NCBI RefSeq assembly: GCF_026212465.1
Contig: NC_080049.1
Location: 21,734,925 to 21,798,924 of the forward strand
Direction of reading: 5' to 3'
Origin: Amaranthus tricolor
Lineage: Eukaryota > Streptophyta > Magnoliopsida > Caryophyllales > Amaranthaceae
Length of the DNA stretch: 64,000 nt
Part shown: positions 25,474 to 40,049 of the stretch, piece after piece
Position numbering within the stretch: position 1 is the first letter of the stretch
Layout: each line of letters begins with the position of its first letter
Made by a program: the position numbers and the translations under genes
Notes under the pieces: generated by a model
Database searches by the model: none
What the model saw: only the letters and a program-made list of their open reading frames with translations
Told to the model about the DNA's origin: nothing

Positions 25474-27240
25474 TTTATGAATCAACATTATTCATCATAC
25501 AACATTTAGAACCTTTTACTGGCAATTTATTTTCATCTAGATTTGTCGATTGTCAGTTTGATGAGTCAAAATTGCCAACCTTAGGGGGAGATAAAGCACA
25601 CTCGAATTGGAAAGAAATATCATGAGATGCTAAAAACGTATCTTATGTTCATCAAAGTTCAAATATGTGTGAACAAGAAGTACAAAAGTTTTTGCATCTT
25701 CAGGCTATGTATCAATTGCCAGATGTATTTACAAATACAAAAGTGTGATAAATCACATATTCTACATGTTGATAATTATGAAATATCAATGATTTATGTT
25801 CACACTAAAAAACAAGTCATTAGTTGATGAATGTCGACAAAGGAATTGTTGGCCTAAAATGAATGAAGTCATTCAAGCAGAATTAAAATTTCTCGTGAAA
25901 CGAAAAGTTTTTAGTCTTGTAATAGAAACTCTTAAAGTAGTTAAACTTGTTTGATATAAATGAGTGTTTGTAAGAAAATGAAATGTGAAAAATAAAGTTA
26001 TAAGAAACAAGGCAAGACTTGTAGCTCAAGGTTTTTCTTAAAGGCCTAAAATAGATTATGAGGAAATGTTTCACAAATTTAAAATTCCTTAATAGCTTAT
26101 CCGCATGTAAAGGATTGCAAATGCGTTAAATAGATGTCCTGACAACATATCTCTACGGGTCACTTGACACTGATACATATATGAAAGTTCCGAAAATTTG
26201 AATAAAATAAGATGTTTTAACAACTTAATTCCAAAATAAGCTTCGTGAAAACTTAATTCCCAAAATAAGCGTCCGTACATCCAAACCTAGCCTTGGAGTA
26301 AGTCATTGTTACTAACAGCGACTTAAAAAAAAAAATTTTTTTTTTAAGTCGTTGTTAGTAACAACAACTTAATGCGCTTTAAGTTTCCAGTTCTCAGTTA
26401 CTTCCTCATTCCAACCTACAAGATTAAGGAGTTGACCACTTAATCTTAAAGTCGTTGTTACTAACAGCGACTTATGGCTTTTATTTTATTTTATTTTTTT
26501 TTTGTCTTTCGCTGTTAGTAACAGCGATTTACTCCAAGGCTAGGTTTGGATGTAAGGACGCTTATTTTAGAAATTAAGTTTTCACGAAGCTTATTTTTGG
26601 AATTAAGTTGTTAAATAATCTTATTTTATTCAAATTTTCTGAAAGTTCCCAAGGGATTGACCTACCTCAAAAGTCAAAATATTATGTCAAAACCTTGAAA
26701 TCTTCATTCCATAAAAATTAAAAAAAAAATCACTCTACATTAATGTTGAAGGATGTTGATGATTTAAAATGATTTTAAGTGAATAGCTTATGAACAATGG
26801 TTATAAAATTATTGAATTTGTCAATGTGTCTTCATTAAACAAGCAAACAACGGGTTTGTCATAATTGTCGTATATATTGATGATTTAAACATTATAAGCA
26901 CACCAACGAAACAGAAGAAACCACAAATTATACGATGAATGAATTCAGATGAAAGATTTAAAAAAAACAAAATTTTCTCTTGGTTTACAAATTGGACATC
27001 TAAAGGATGAAATACTTGTTCATCAATCAAGTTATGCCGAGAAAATATTAAAGAGATTCTGCATGGACAAAGCAAACTCATTGGTTCGCCCATGATTGTT
27101 TGATCTTCAAAGGTTAAAGAAAGCCCCTTTCTTCCTCTAGAAGAGGTGAAAAAGTGTATGGTCATGAGGTACCAATCAAAAAATTTCAAGAGCTTGTAAA
27201 GATAATCGATGTGCATCATCTTTGGGACCTACACCAACAT
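25474..27240 (+). mobile_element. Copia pol remnant, part 2 (reverse transcriptase)
   Basis: This continues the copia frame broken at 15084. It has HLEPFTGNLFSSRF directly after the target duplication, then LPTLGGDK and KEISWDA-like segments, then KARLVAQGFS near 26010. After the 448-bp MITE the frame resumes with SLGLQIGHLKDE and SYAEKILKRFCMDKA (about 26980-27070). Numerous stops and frameshifts mark it as old. The 3' LTR was not recognised. Confidence 0.75.
26182..26649. mobile_element. MULE-derived MITE with perfect 10-bp TSD
   Basis: The element spans 26192-26639 (448 bp) with TGAAAGTTCC on both sides (26182-26191 and 26640-26649). Its outer ends, GAAAATTTGAATAAAATAAG, and its inner 'aataagcgtccgtacatcc' segment match the TIRs of the MULE at 3680-8274. 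It holds four copies of the TCGCTGTTA(G/C)TAACAGCGA palindrome, some mutated. No ORF is supported. It interrupts the copia reverse transcriptase at a YMKVP segment. Confidence 0.9.
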
Positions 27241-27550
27241 TAAAATGGAGACCGACATATCTTGTACTCTTTTTCCTTCATCTAAGCTTTTATCCGAATG
27301 GGTATTCTTTAACAAGGTTTTAATTAGGAAAAATTAGTATGTTCAATGATATCCAAATTGTTTTCTCTCTAGCATATGCGAATAATACTTTTGCTATAAA
27401 CACTCCTGAATGAATAAAAAGATAATCGATCAATCTCAAATCTAATCAATATTATGTTCATTGCTATCTATTATAACAACCTATTTTTGCTATAAATTTT
27501 CAAATGAATTATGAGCTAATTTTAGATCAAAAACCATGAATGAAACTTAA

Positions 27551-27788
27551 TACTCTCTTTCTTTTTATTTGTCCACTTAAAACTTTTCAACTTTAAACGA
27601 GAGAAATTTAAATGATTTTTGAGGTATATATTGAAGATAAAACATATTTATATAGAATATTCTTAAATTCTAGCTGATACAAAGTTTTTTAATATATAAT
27701 TTTTACAATTTTTTATAATACGTGTTTAAAGATATTAAGGATCAAAGTATGAAAGAAAAGTGGACCAAAAATCGAAATGGAAGGAGTA
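27551..27788. mobile_element. Stowaway-like MITE
   Basis: Ends TACTCTCTTTCTTTTTATTTG and its inverted match near 27788 (aatggaaggagta), each bounded by TA. About 238 bp and AT-rich, with no ORF. The size, ends and TA target fit Tc1/mariner-type MITEs. Confidence 0.6.
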
Positions 27789-28183
27789 AAAAACATTGAG
27801 GGTTGCTCCATAGAAGGCAACAAGAGTACAAGACACATAACGTTGGATGATTTACACAGCACTTAAAACATGTATGTGATCAGCAACCCTGGTGGTTTTC
27901 AAAAACATAGAAAACAAGCTTAACACTACAAGCACAAGGATGATTCAGAACCAACAAGGCAACCAAGGGCAGCATAATACTATTGGATGAATACTACAGC
28001 ACTTAAACATGTATCAAAAATTAGAAGCAAAATTTTAGATATCGGTAGCAAACTCCAAAAAACAAATGTACTTTCGACAACATTGATATCATAGAATCTC
28101 TGCAAAGAATTGCTCGCACAATTGACATGTTCTGCAAAGTAAGGGAGAAGCAGCACAAAACTGACTGCTATAACACTAATAAC

Positions 28184-30858
<2,675 letters not shown>

Positions 30859-31386
30859 TTACCTACAAATCCAATAAACACCGAAATCCAATAACATTAA
30901 CACAACTTGATTAACACATAAATGGGTATTATTCAAAATAACTATTCACCAATCTAACGAGGTAATCTTCAACAGATCAATCAAGTTTGTAAGTGGAGAT
31001 GAGATATGAAGAATAACAAAAAAAACCCAATACATAAAATTGTTCAACAAGTGAAAGAATCAAAATTTTAGATTAAACCTAATAACAACAGACTTTTCTA
31101 CAACCCATATATTTGTTTCGGTAAATGGCAGAAGTATATCCTAATTTGCATAAATCTACCTACCCAGAAAAGTTTTTGATAAAATTTAAAGAACCGAATA
31201 ACGATTTCAGAATTAAACACCGTATAAATTCTTAAACGATTAAAATGAAGACAAAATGACTCGAAAAATTTAACCTTTTGACAAGGTCAAATAGAAAAAA
31301 TAAAGCAGAATAAATCATACAATTCAAAATGGAAATGGGTTACGCAGATTCGGGGAGAAAAATGAAGAATCGAGAGAATAGATAAC

Positions 31387-31490
31387 CTGATTGAGAGAGC
31401 GATTGGCCGACTGCTTAAAATGATAGTGGTAAAACCCTAAGTGAGTGTGGTATATTGTATTTATATATCGCCTCCAATCTAGGGTTCTTA
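31387..31490 (-). promoter_or_regulatory. RPL3 core promoter and first 5'UTR exon
   Basis: On the minus strand a TATA box (TATATAAATA, about 31459-31468) lies upstream of a telo-box-containing leader (TTAGGGTTTT, 31431-31440). An ATCAG/GTTATC donor follows at 31387/31386. A second AACCCTAGA box lies at about 31478-31486. Telo-boxes are a known mark of plant ribosomal protein promoters. Confidence 0.7.
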
Positions 31491-31627
31491 ACTTGAGTTG
31501 AAGGTTGAGAAATGAGAATTGGGCTTGAGACTACGGCTTTACACAAGAATCGGTTCGGGTTTTATCATTCGGATCAAGTCATTTTGCTAGTAATATGGGT
31601 CGGGTCCTCTATTAAAATGAGCATAAA

Positions 31628-31880
31628 TTCTTGTGAGAGATGGTCACTTTGAAATACCATCTCTAATTGGATCAGCCCATTATATATTTTTTAAAATGTT
31701 ATAAATAGGCATTAAGAATAATGTAAGTAAACATTTAAGAAATTAAAAGTAGACAATAAGAATACGATAAGTAAGCATTAAATATAATGTAGATATACAT
31801 TAAAAATATGGTAAGTAGACATTATTCTTTAATAGACTGAGCTTTAAAAACATCTCTCAAAAAAACGGTTTCTCAATAAA
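31628..31880. mobile_element. MITE with internal 'taagtagacattaag' repeats, copy 1
   Basis: The left end TTCTTGTGAGAGATGGTCAC pairs loosely with the right end tctctcaaaaaaacggtttc. The interior is a run of about 22-bp units of the form taagtaRRcattaagaatacg. Copies 2 and 3 are at 43365-43610 and 49214-49429. Confidence 0.6.
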
Positions 31881-32089
31881 CTACTTGTAAAGTGAGAGTA
31901 GAGAAATGAGTTTTGTCTTATCTTGTCAGCCCCCTCTATCAACTTATTCTTAAAAAAAATATCAAGCAACTGTTATATGAGATTTATAACGAGATAGATT
32001 CAAAGTGCCCCTTTTTAAATAAAATTTATTGTAAATTTATGATATAACATTTTACTAATTTTCTTATAATAATAACTTTTTATCTATAA

Positions 32090-33341
32090 TCTATAAAGAC
32101 TACTAATGAAGAAACGAGACTGACACATGTCAGAATCTCATTCAATATTTTCCCGCTCAATTATGTTGACGTAGCAGCTTATTATTTACTGAAAATCATT
32201 GCCTAAAATACTAGAATTTATTTAAGGTGCAGAATAAGAATTGGATAGCTTTATTTTTTTTTCAATATGATTCTTATATTATTTCCAAACTTAAATGTGA
32301 CTAAAATGTTAATCAGTATCATTTTTCAATATGATTTCCAATATTATTTTCAAAATAAATCTATAATCTATAAAGACTACTGATGAAGAAACGAGACTGA
32401 CACATGTCAGACTCTCATTCAATATTTTCCCGCTCAATTATGTTGACGTAGCAACTTATTATTTACTAAAAATCATTGCCTAAAATACTAGAATTTATTT
32501 AAGGTGCAGAATAAGAATTAGATAGCTTTATTTTTTTCCAATATAATTCCTATATTATTTCCAAACTTAAATGTGACTAAAATGTTAATCAGTATCATTT
32601 TTTCAATATGATTTCCAATATTATTTTCAAAATAAATCTATAAATACTACTAATGAATAAACGAGACTGACACATGTCAGACTCTCATTTAATATTTTCC
32701 CGCTCAATTATGTTGACGTGCAGCTTATTATTTTTTTCCAATATGATTCATATATTATTTCCAAACTTAAATGTGACTAAAATGTTAATCAGTATCATTT
32801 TTCAATATGATTTCCAATATTATTTCCAAAATAAAAGAAAATAATATTTTAAAGTAACAAAATTATTTTTCAAATTTGTTTAATATGTGTAGAATAATAT
32901 TGTTCCTAAATTTATAGATCAGTGTAAATTTGGGAATAATATTGTGAAATCTATCTATCTATAAAGACTACTAATGAAGAAACGAGACTGACACATGTCA
33001 GACTCTCATTCAATATTTTACCGCTCAATTATGTTGACGTAGCAGCTTATTATTTACTGAAAATCATTGCCTAAAATACTAGAATTTATTTAAGGTGCAG
33101 AATAAGAATTGGATAGCTTTATTTTTTTTCCAATATGATTTCTATATTATTTCCAAACTTAAATGTGACTAAAATGTTAATCAATATCATTTTTCAATAT
33201 GATTTCCAATATTATTTTCAAAATAAAAGAAAATAATATTTTATTGTAACAAAATTATTTTCCAAATTTGTTTAATAGGTGTAGAATAATATTGTTTCTA
33301 AATTTATAGACCACTGTAAATTTTTGAATAATATTGTGAAA
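32090..33341 (+). repeat. Tandem Helitron-like 5'-end units
   Basis: Four units start TCTATAAA(G/T)ACTACT at 32090, 32367, 32637 and 32958. Each contains the palindrome GACACATGTC and a 'cccgctcaattatgttgacg' segment (acc in unit 4). Unit 3 has an internal deletion. Units 3 and 4 carry an extra 3' block of about 130 bp. TCTATA starts with a nearby ACACATGTC motif resemble plant Helitron 5' termini. Confidence 0.65.
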
Positions 33342-33720
33342 TCTATAAATACTAAACTTAGCCTTTTCACACCTTTATACATACTAACTCTACTTTACTC
33401 CTATAAAAATTTAAAAAATACTATACTTTTTTACTTCACATGTGGTCCCATTTGACCACTTAAAAAATAGTGAAAAGACAAATTTAAAAAACACTATACT
33501 TTAGTGCATAATTTTATGATTATGTTTTATATAATAATATATTAATAATATGAATCTCAATTTAATAGTAATACTTCTACACTTTTTAAAACAAATCGAT
33601 TTGTAGTTTAAATATACTTAAGAAATTAAAAGTCATATAATAACTTAATTATACATATAAGATTACTAATTTTGTATTCAAACGATTCATAAACTGTGTT
33701 TGACACAGGAATCTATCTAG
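33342..33720 (+). mobile_element. Non-autonomous Helitron
   Basis: It starts TCTATAAATACTAAAC after an A. It ends with a small hairpin CTGTG-TTTGA-CACAG, an 8-base spacer, and CTAG before a T. This is the classic Helitron layout: 5' TC, 3' hairpin then CTRR, inserted between A and T. 379 bp, no ORF. Confidence 0.65.
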
Positions 33721-34940
33721 TTTACTATGAATAATACTAATTTTAAGAGATGTTTCCCTCTAGAATTCAAACAAGTCATCCTACCTAATATTGTAGGTAA
33801 TCTAAAAATAAAAATAAAATAAAATAAGAAAAAATAAAGATTAATTTAAATAAAATACTCCTTTAACCCCAATACCCATTATCGCCCCATCCCCTTCATA
33901 GTCTTTTCAATCTTGTCGGGTTCCAACAACCCCGTCACGTGGACGACCCATTTCATTACCAGCACACCTTACGGCCAAAACTTATCACACCCCTATCCCT
34001 AATGCAAGCAACCCCGTCACTACGTTTCCACCCAAATCTGTTTTTCCACCGCCACTGCAACCATCCTATCTTCTACACTGACCAAACCACCAGTCACAAA
34101 TCGTGCCACATGGAAACTTGCAAAAAGAAGTACCCAAATCTCATATGCTTTGGGATTGCGGTGGCCGACGATGTTGCTGGGATTGGAGAGGGGGTGGTGT
34201 TGCCGGAGTTGGCGAGTAAATTTGCACTGGGCTTAGGGAAGGGGATGTTGTTGGGACAGGGGAGGGAAGGGTTGCTGCCTATTAGGATGAAATAGAGGGG
34301 AAAAGGTTACAGTTGGTGGTGGTTGAAGGCGGAAAGAAGGTAAGGGGTGGGTGGGTATTGGATTTTAGGAATTTATTTTTCTAATTTAGCTGTATTTTGG
34401 GGAAAAAATTGTTTTTGAGGTAGTAAGTCATTTTATATACTCAAGGAAAAAAAACTCCTAAATTTGATCTGATTGATTAAAATTAATAATATTGTAGTGA
34501 AATCAGTAAAATATTACATTATTCGTGCTAATTTTTTCTTTTAAATATTTAAAATTATTGTTTTAATCAAGGGCGTATTCAAAGTTAATTAAAGTTGTTG
34601 TTTGTTCATTGTTGTGAATTTAAAAAAGTTAAGTCAAGGTACAAAAACGTGGTGCTTAACTTCTTTATAAATTCATGTTGTTACATCCATAATTTTTATA
34701 TTGGTTCATTGGAATATCATACCAAATACAAGAGTAGATTATTTAGATACGACTTATTTATTGGTTGATGATACATTGATACCTTAGGATCTTTGCTTAC
34801 ATCGTCTCCTTTTAATCAAAATGCATCAAATCACAATCATACAAATGTATGAGAAGATTGTTGTCTAAAATTCGACTTAAATTTAAATTAGTATTTAATA
34901 AGAAAATACTAAATAACAATTATTCATTAATTAAATGTAA
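33721..34940. other. Intergenic DNA with a GC-richer patch
   Basis: A 118-codon plus-strand frame at 33939-34295 coincides with a GC-richer patch that has open frames in more than one direction. It matches no family I know, and I see no promoter or splice support. The remainder is AT-rich and featureless. Confidence 0.35.
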
Positions 34941-35204
34941 TACTATCTCTATTCCATAAAAAATGGGACATTTACTTTTTTTGACAGTATTTACTTATCA
35001 TTTTTAATTTGTATTTTATTTTTAATCTATAAATTAAACCATAGTCAAGTGAGATCTTGTTTGATTCATCTAAATACAAAAATCATTAATATCCACTTTT
35101 TATAATATTTTGTTATGCATAATAACGTATATTAACCATTGAATAAGTGCATTGAATAGTGTGCAAAAAGTAAATGGGACATTTTGAGTAAAAGGGAGGG
35201 AGTA
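34941..35204. mobile_element. Stowaway-like MITE
   Basis: Ends TACTATCTCTATTCC and the inverted match GGGAGGGAGTA, both bounded by TA. Paired inner segments 'aatgggacatttactt' and 'aagtaaatgggacatt' are present. 264 bp, no ORF. Confidence 0.75.
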
Positions 35205-35214
35205 TAATTTTTTA

Positions 35215-38200
35215 AATTACCTTTTGAATGTCTTTAAGATCCTCTTCGTTTCTTTCTTTCTCATTGTGGACAAAACCAACTCCGGTTGATTCTTCACATG
35301 ATTTAATCTGTTATAAAGCACTTCTTAGTCATTATAGAATTTAGTAATAAAATTATTATTTGACCATAGTGTGTCATCTTTATTATTTTCGAACATAACC
35401 ACCCAACTTTTACAGTAAATTCACTAATATTCCAATCCTCGTAAGTTGCACTAAATTAACAAATAACAAGTTATGTTAGAAAATAAATCTAAAATAATTA
35501 ACAAACAATTACGAAAGTGTAAGTACATATCACCTCATGCAGACATGTATCATGCATATATTCAACCTTTCTTCTAATCGAAATTCATGAATATCTTCTT
35601 TGTCCAAGTACATTGATGCATCATCAACGAAGTTGAATTGATCCTTAAGTAATTCATCTTAGATTGGGCTATTGTTGCACAAATATGTAGCCATTTGCAA
35701 TCGTCGGTGAGAAATTTATGCACTTCATCACTCAGAAGTGGAACATTTCTCTTTAGATCAGATACTTGTGGAGTTGACCCATTTGATGAAACAACCTCTA
35801 TTTTGAAGCGTCTGTTGTTTTACGCAAAATTTGATACAAAATTTAAACAATTTAATTAATTACAAAAACAAATTATTGGTTGTGAAAATAATAAAAATTA
35901 AAAAGATTCAAATAATTATTACCTCCTCTGAAAATCGAACCTAAGCACATGGCTAGGTCACAAAAGTACTGTGTGCGTCCGATAGTTTCATAAGGTTCCA
36001 TTATGGCATTAGAATTGGGAATGAGTAATCTTCACACCCTTAACAATAGCATCCACGGCTACACTTAACTGACCACTTCAAATAGACAACAAATACATTG
36101 TGTGGCCCTGTAACATCTCGGAATAACTCGGGTCGTACGAAACGAGAAGATGACCTTTTAAAAACGAGACAACTATAATCCGAGTCAAACCGGGATGTTA
36201 GAAAACAGTTTAAAACGGTTTTGAAGTTAAGGAAAACGTGCGGATCGAGTTCTATTAGCGTTATTAAGAACTACTAGATAATAAGAAATTCTTAGCAGCG
36301 GATAAGAACGAAAAGTTAAATCTACTTATTACAACTTGAGAACGAAAGTCGCCTCATAAAAACCAAATGTTCTTTAACTAAACTTTGAAGTTCTTATTAA
36401 GACTTCTCTACCTAATAATTTATTTCTTCAAGGGACAATCCTCACTCCCCAGACCTGCAACTTAACTTACTGCTAGTCATTGCCCAGATAGGAAACAACA
36501 TCATCGCAGGGTCGTTAAGACCAAAAGTACACGTCAGCAAACGTCGCAAACCAAATAAATAATAATATAAGAGAAAGTTTTAATTTATTAGCTGACAATT
36601 CACAGAACCTTATGCTTCGATCATGCTTATTAAAAAAAAATAATTATTTTCACGTAAAGGTTAGTCAGCCATACTGCTGTACTATCCAGCCATACTGCCG
36701 GTACACTCCAAACTCCATAAGTGAGACAATACATTAGGGGGAGCTAACCCCTAAGCAAGTCTCTACCATAGACACTCGCCTTACTTCGGTGCCTATGGTT
36801 AAGTATGCATACCCCCGCGGTGGCTCATAATGCCCTCATAAACCGCGAGTAATTCATTTCCACCAATTGACGTCATACTACGTCCACTTTAAAGTTAGTG
36901 AGGTCATACTACCTCTGCTTATCAAAACAATGTATAAAAAAAATTATTGATTCGAAAGATAACATTATCAGTACTATATATCCATGCTTTACTTTTGTAT
37001 ACCCTTATTATATGATACATCGGACTAATGCGAACCACGCTGCGTGTACATACCTTAAGCAAGATAACCAACTCACAAGCGTCTTAATCAATTCCCGGTC
37101 ACGAATCGACTACCTACAAGGTTCAATCGTATTCGGGAAATAAGCACACATACACATTTTCCTCAAATCATCCATAACACACATATACAATCACATCCAT
37201 ACCTAGAACACTACACACAACATGAACATCCATCACATACTATAACATGGTATATACACAAAACCGGACAGCCTATACAATCTGTCCAGAATCTCAACTT
37301 AAAACTGTCAAAATGAAAATCCGACTTCACCGTTGCGTCTGGAAGGCGTCAAAACCCCCGGGTACCAATTTTCATAATTTATAACATAGTATAAGTATTT
37401 TTAACTTAATTTCAAAGCCAAAAATGCTCCAAAACACATTTTTTTTCACCATTTTCAAAACCTACGGGATTTCATTTTTTTTTTATCACAAAAATATAAA
37501 TTTCAATGCTTTATTTCCTATTAAATCTAAACAATAAAATTTACATAATTTTCATGATCACATACAAAATAAATTTTAATTAATTATATATTTTTTTCTC
37601 AAAAATAATTCTTTTTACACAAATGTACACACACAAACACATCACATATATACATGTATATTTCTCTACCAACATTATAAATTTCTTCTATTAATCAATA
37701 AAAATAAAAATAAATTTCCATCACCACATACATTTTTTTCATATGAGCAACCATTTTTTATGTATATATATATATATTTTTTTTTCAATCATTCATCAAA
37801 CAATTCTTCACACACATGTAAACATATCTAAACCCTAAAAACCATACATTATAATTTAGATAGAAAAACATCATATTCCACACATGAATTTTAAATCATG
37901 AACAAATCATAAACTATAAAATAACACACATAAAATCATAGAAATTTAAATAAAAACTTAAAAATAAAACTAGGTTAAGAATTACTCACAATTGCACAAG
38001 GACAAAACACCAAAATTGATGAACCAAAGGGGTGATTAGGCGTGAGGATTAGAGCATTTGGGAGTGTTTTCTTTACTTGCAAATGATTTTGAAATGAAAG
38101 GATGTAAGGTAAGGAATTAATTAAGGAATTATGAGATTTAATTGTGATAATTTCCTTAACCATTCAATTGCCAAAATGGAAGTTACAATCTTCCCCAAAT

Positions 38201-40040
38201 CCTTCATGTGGCCGGCCAAACCCATACACATTCCCACTTTTTAATTTTTTTTTTTTTTTGAAATTAAAGATAGATTAGGAAAAGAGATTTGGACTTAAAA
38301 TGGTTTTTATTGCCTTAAAAGTTGAAATCTCATGATTTAACCTACTAACAAAATAAATAATTTAATTTAATTTAATAAATAATATATTCTTCAAAAAAAA
38401 AAATAATAATAATATTACTAGTAAATCATTTAATATATCGGGAAAATATCGGGGTGTTACAGGCCCTCTCTTAGTGGTTGCGTTTGGCCAAATGCAACTT
38501 AGTTAAGTTGCCACCATTGACCACACCTAATTGAGGCAGTAAAAGAGTACAAGGTGTCTCATTCTGAAAATTATATTTGGTATAAATATAGAATTAGTAC
38601 CACATCATCATCGTCGCAACGTAATTATGTGGTTAAATGCATCAAAACTATTTACCTTTAATTCAAGCATTTTTGTTGGCTCTAAAATTTGAGTAATGGG
38701 ATTGATAGGCTCTGGTGTCGATCAATTCTCTACTCTCTCGATGGGAAGTTTGCATTTACTTTTTGACTTAATTTATCACCAAGATTAACACCAACAATGT
38801 CAACAAGAGGTAATCCCAATTGCTCCAAGATGACAACAAACTTGGCATTCATCTTTTTCATATAAGTTCCTTTTTATCTCAATTTAAAAGGCCTTCAAAT
38901 CTTGTGGCATTACCATGCTTGCACTTGGTTGCGAGGGCATGTACTCTTTACCAAAGGTGTTTTTCATCCTTAAACGCACACCTCCTTTTCCAACACACGC
39001 CCATGTGGTCCTTTCATAAGACCATATGTTAGGCATCATTATTGTCTTTAAGGGTGAAGTCGCAAATAGCCTATTTTTCCTTCCACTCCTTCTGTTCAAA
39101 GAAAATGTGAAATAGCTTAGTTGACATTTTAATAAGGTGTCTAAAGATTATCAAACCAAAAAAAAAAAAAACAAGCCAAATAGGTATTACTAATTAATTA
39201 AGCTTTATGTCAAAATCTTAAAAGCTCACCATTGTGCCCTTAACATTCGCGTAAAATGTAGATGACATCAAAATAGAAACACCACTATTCTGCAAATAAG
39301 AGGACTTCTTATCTTGACCCTCATTCAATAAGTTGTAAACCCTTTAACATAACCCTCATATTTGTTGACATCTTCATCAGGAATAAAAACTAACCACTTA
39401 ACAGTTTCAAAAACTCCCTCGAGTTGTGCATATACTACTCGATTATGAAACCAATCAATAAATGTCTTATTATGCAACTACCTCAATGTCCAATCCCCAA
39501 ATTTTTGGTGCTTAATATACCAAAATGTTCATTAAAAAAGGGAAGAACTTTTGGAATATAATGCAAGACATATAAATGTGATAGTATAGGTGACCGTATC
39601 TAGGAGGTGTGATAGTATAGGCGACTGTATCTTGGAGGTGTGATCAATTTTGAGCCAATTATTCCCTTTTCCTCAGGTCTCATTTCATGTGAGAGGTAGG
39701 AAGTCTAATAAGTTTTGCTATAGCCACATACTCAACTATGAAATTACCAATCTTATTGCTTATAATGCCTAGAATCATACTACCGTCGGTTGTGCCTGAT
39801 TCTCACTTTGTTTTAACTTCTATGTGTCTTTCAAAAGGACAACACCACCTCAAAAAAACTGATAACCTAAAAGCTTGATTTTACTAATAAAATGGAAAAT
39901 TATATTAACTATTATGTCAAAAAAAAAGGTGAAAAATACATTTCAAACCTGACTAAAATATATTTGCTTTGTGTACAAGATTACTTATTTAAAGTTATCA
40001 TTGTTACAAATATTATAAATAAAGTGAGCCTTATTAGTTA
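35215..40040 (-). pseudogene. Unidentified decayed protein-coding remnant, transposon-like
   Basis: Scattered minus-strand coding-like pieces occur on both sides of the solo LTR at 36109-38461. They include TPQVSDLKRNVPLLSDEVH (about 35700-35790), CEESTGVGFVHNEKE (near 35290), PCTLLLPQLG and GNLTKLHLAK (near 38500-38560), and a 71-codon frame at 38884-39099. They are separated by AT-rich, intron-like DNA and contain stops. The collinear order and exon-intron feel suggest one old gene or a large transposon ORF, such as a CACTA-type accessory gene. I cannot name it, and only a protein search would decide. Confidence 0.3.
36104..38466 (-). mobile_element. Solo LTR, TSD GGCCC
   Basis: The LTR runs 36109-38461 (2353 bp). 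It starts TGTAACATCTCGG and ends ATCGGGGTGTTACA, flanked by GGCCC at 36104-36108 and 38462-38466. The GC-richer block at 36660-36860 ('gggggagctaacccc', 'ccccgcggtggc') and the C/A-rich stretch after 37140 are typical of plant gypsy LTRs. The orientation (minus) is inferred from that block order. No internal region is present, so recombination between two LTRs probably removed it. Confidence 0.8.
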
Positions 40041-40049
40041 CAAACGAAT

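Larger units (their letters stand above)
15080..25478 (+). mobile_element. LTR-ended insertion into the copia remnant, TSD TTTAT
   Basis: The insert runs 15085-25473 (10389 bp). It starts TGTAACACCCCGAG and ends TTTCTGGGGTGTTACA, with a 5-bp duplication TTTAT at 15080-15084 and 25474-25478. Sequence at each end reads like one LTR: 15085-17096 has a promoter-like A/T zone, a pyrimidine-rich leader and long U5-like DNA, and 24389-25473 has GC-rich U3/R-like segments. The simplest reading is a solo LTR of about 3.1 kb that was later split by minus-strand gypsy DNA at 17097-24378. No coding frame of its own is visible. Confidence 0.75.

Noticed and set aside
26821..27219. 132-codon minus-strand frame
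   Set aside because: Antisense shadow of the copia reverse-transcriptase remnant, which is recognisable on the plus strand.
33939..34295. 118-codon plus-strand frame in a GC-richer patch
   Set aside because: No recognised family, no promoter or splice evidence; open frames in a GC-rich patch occur by chance.
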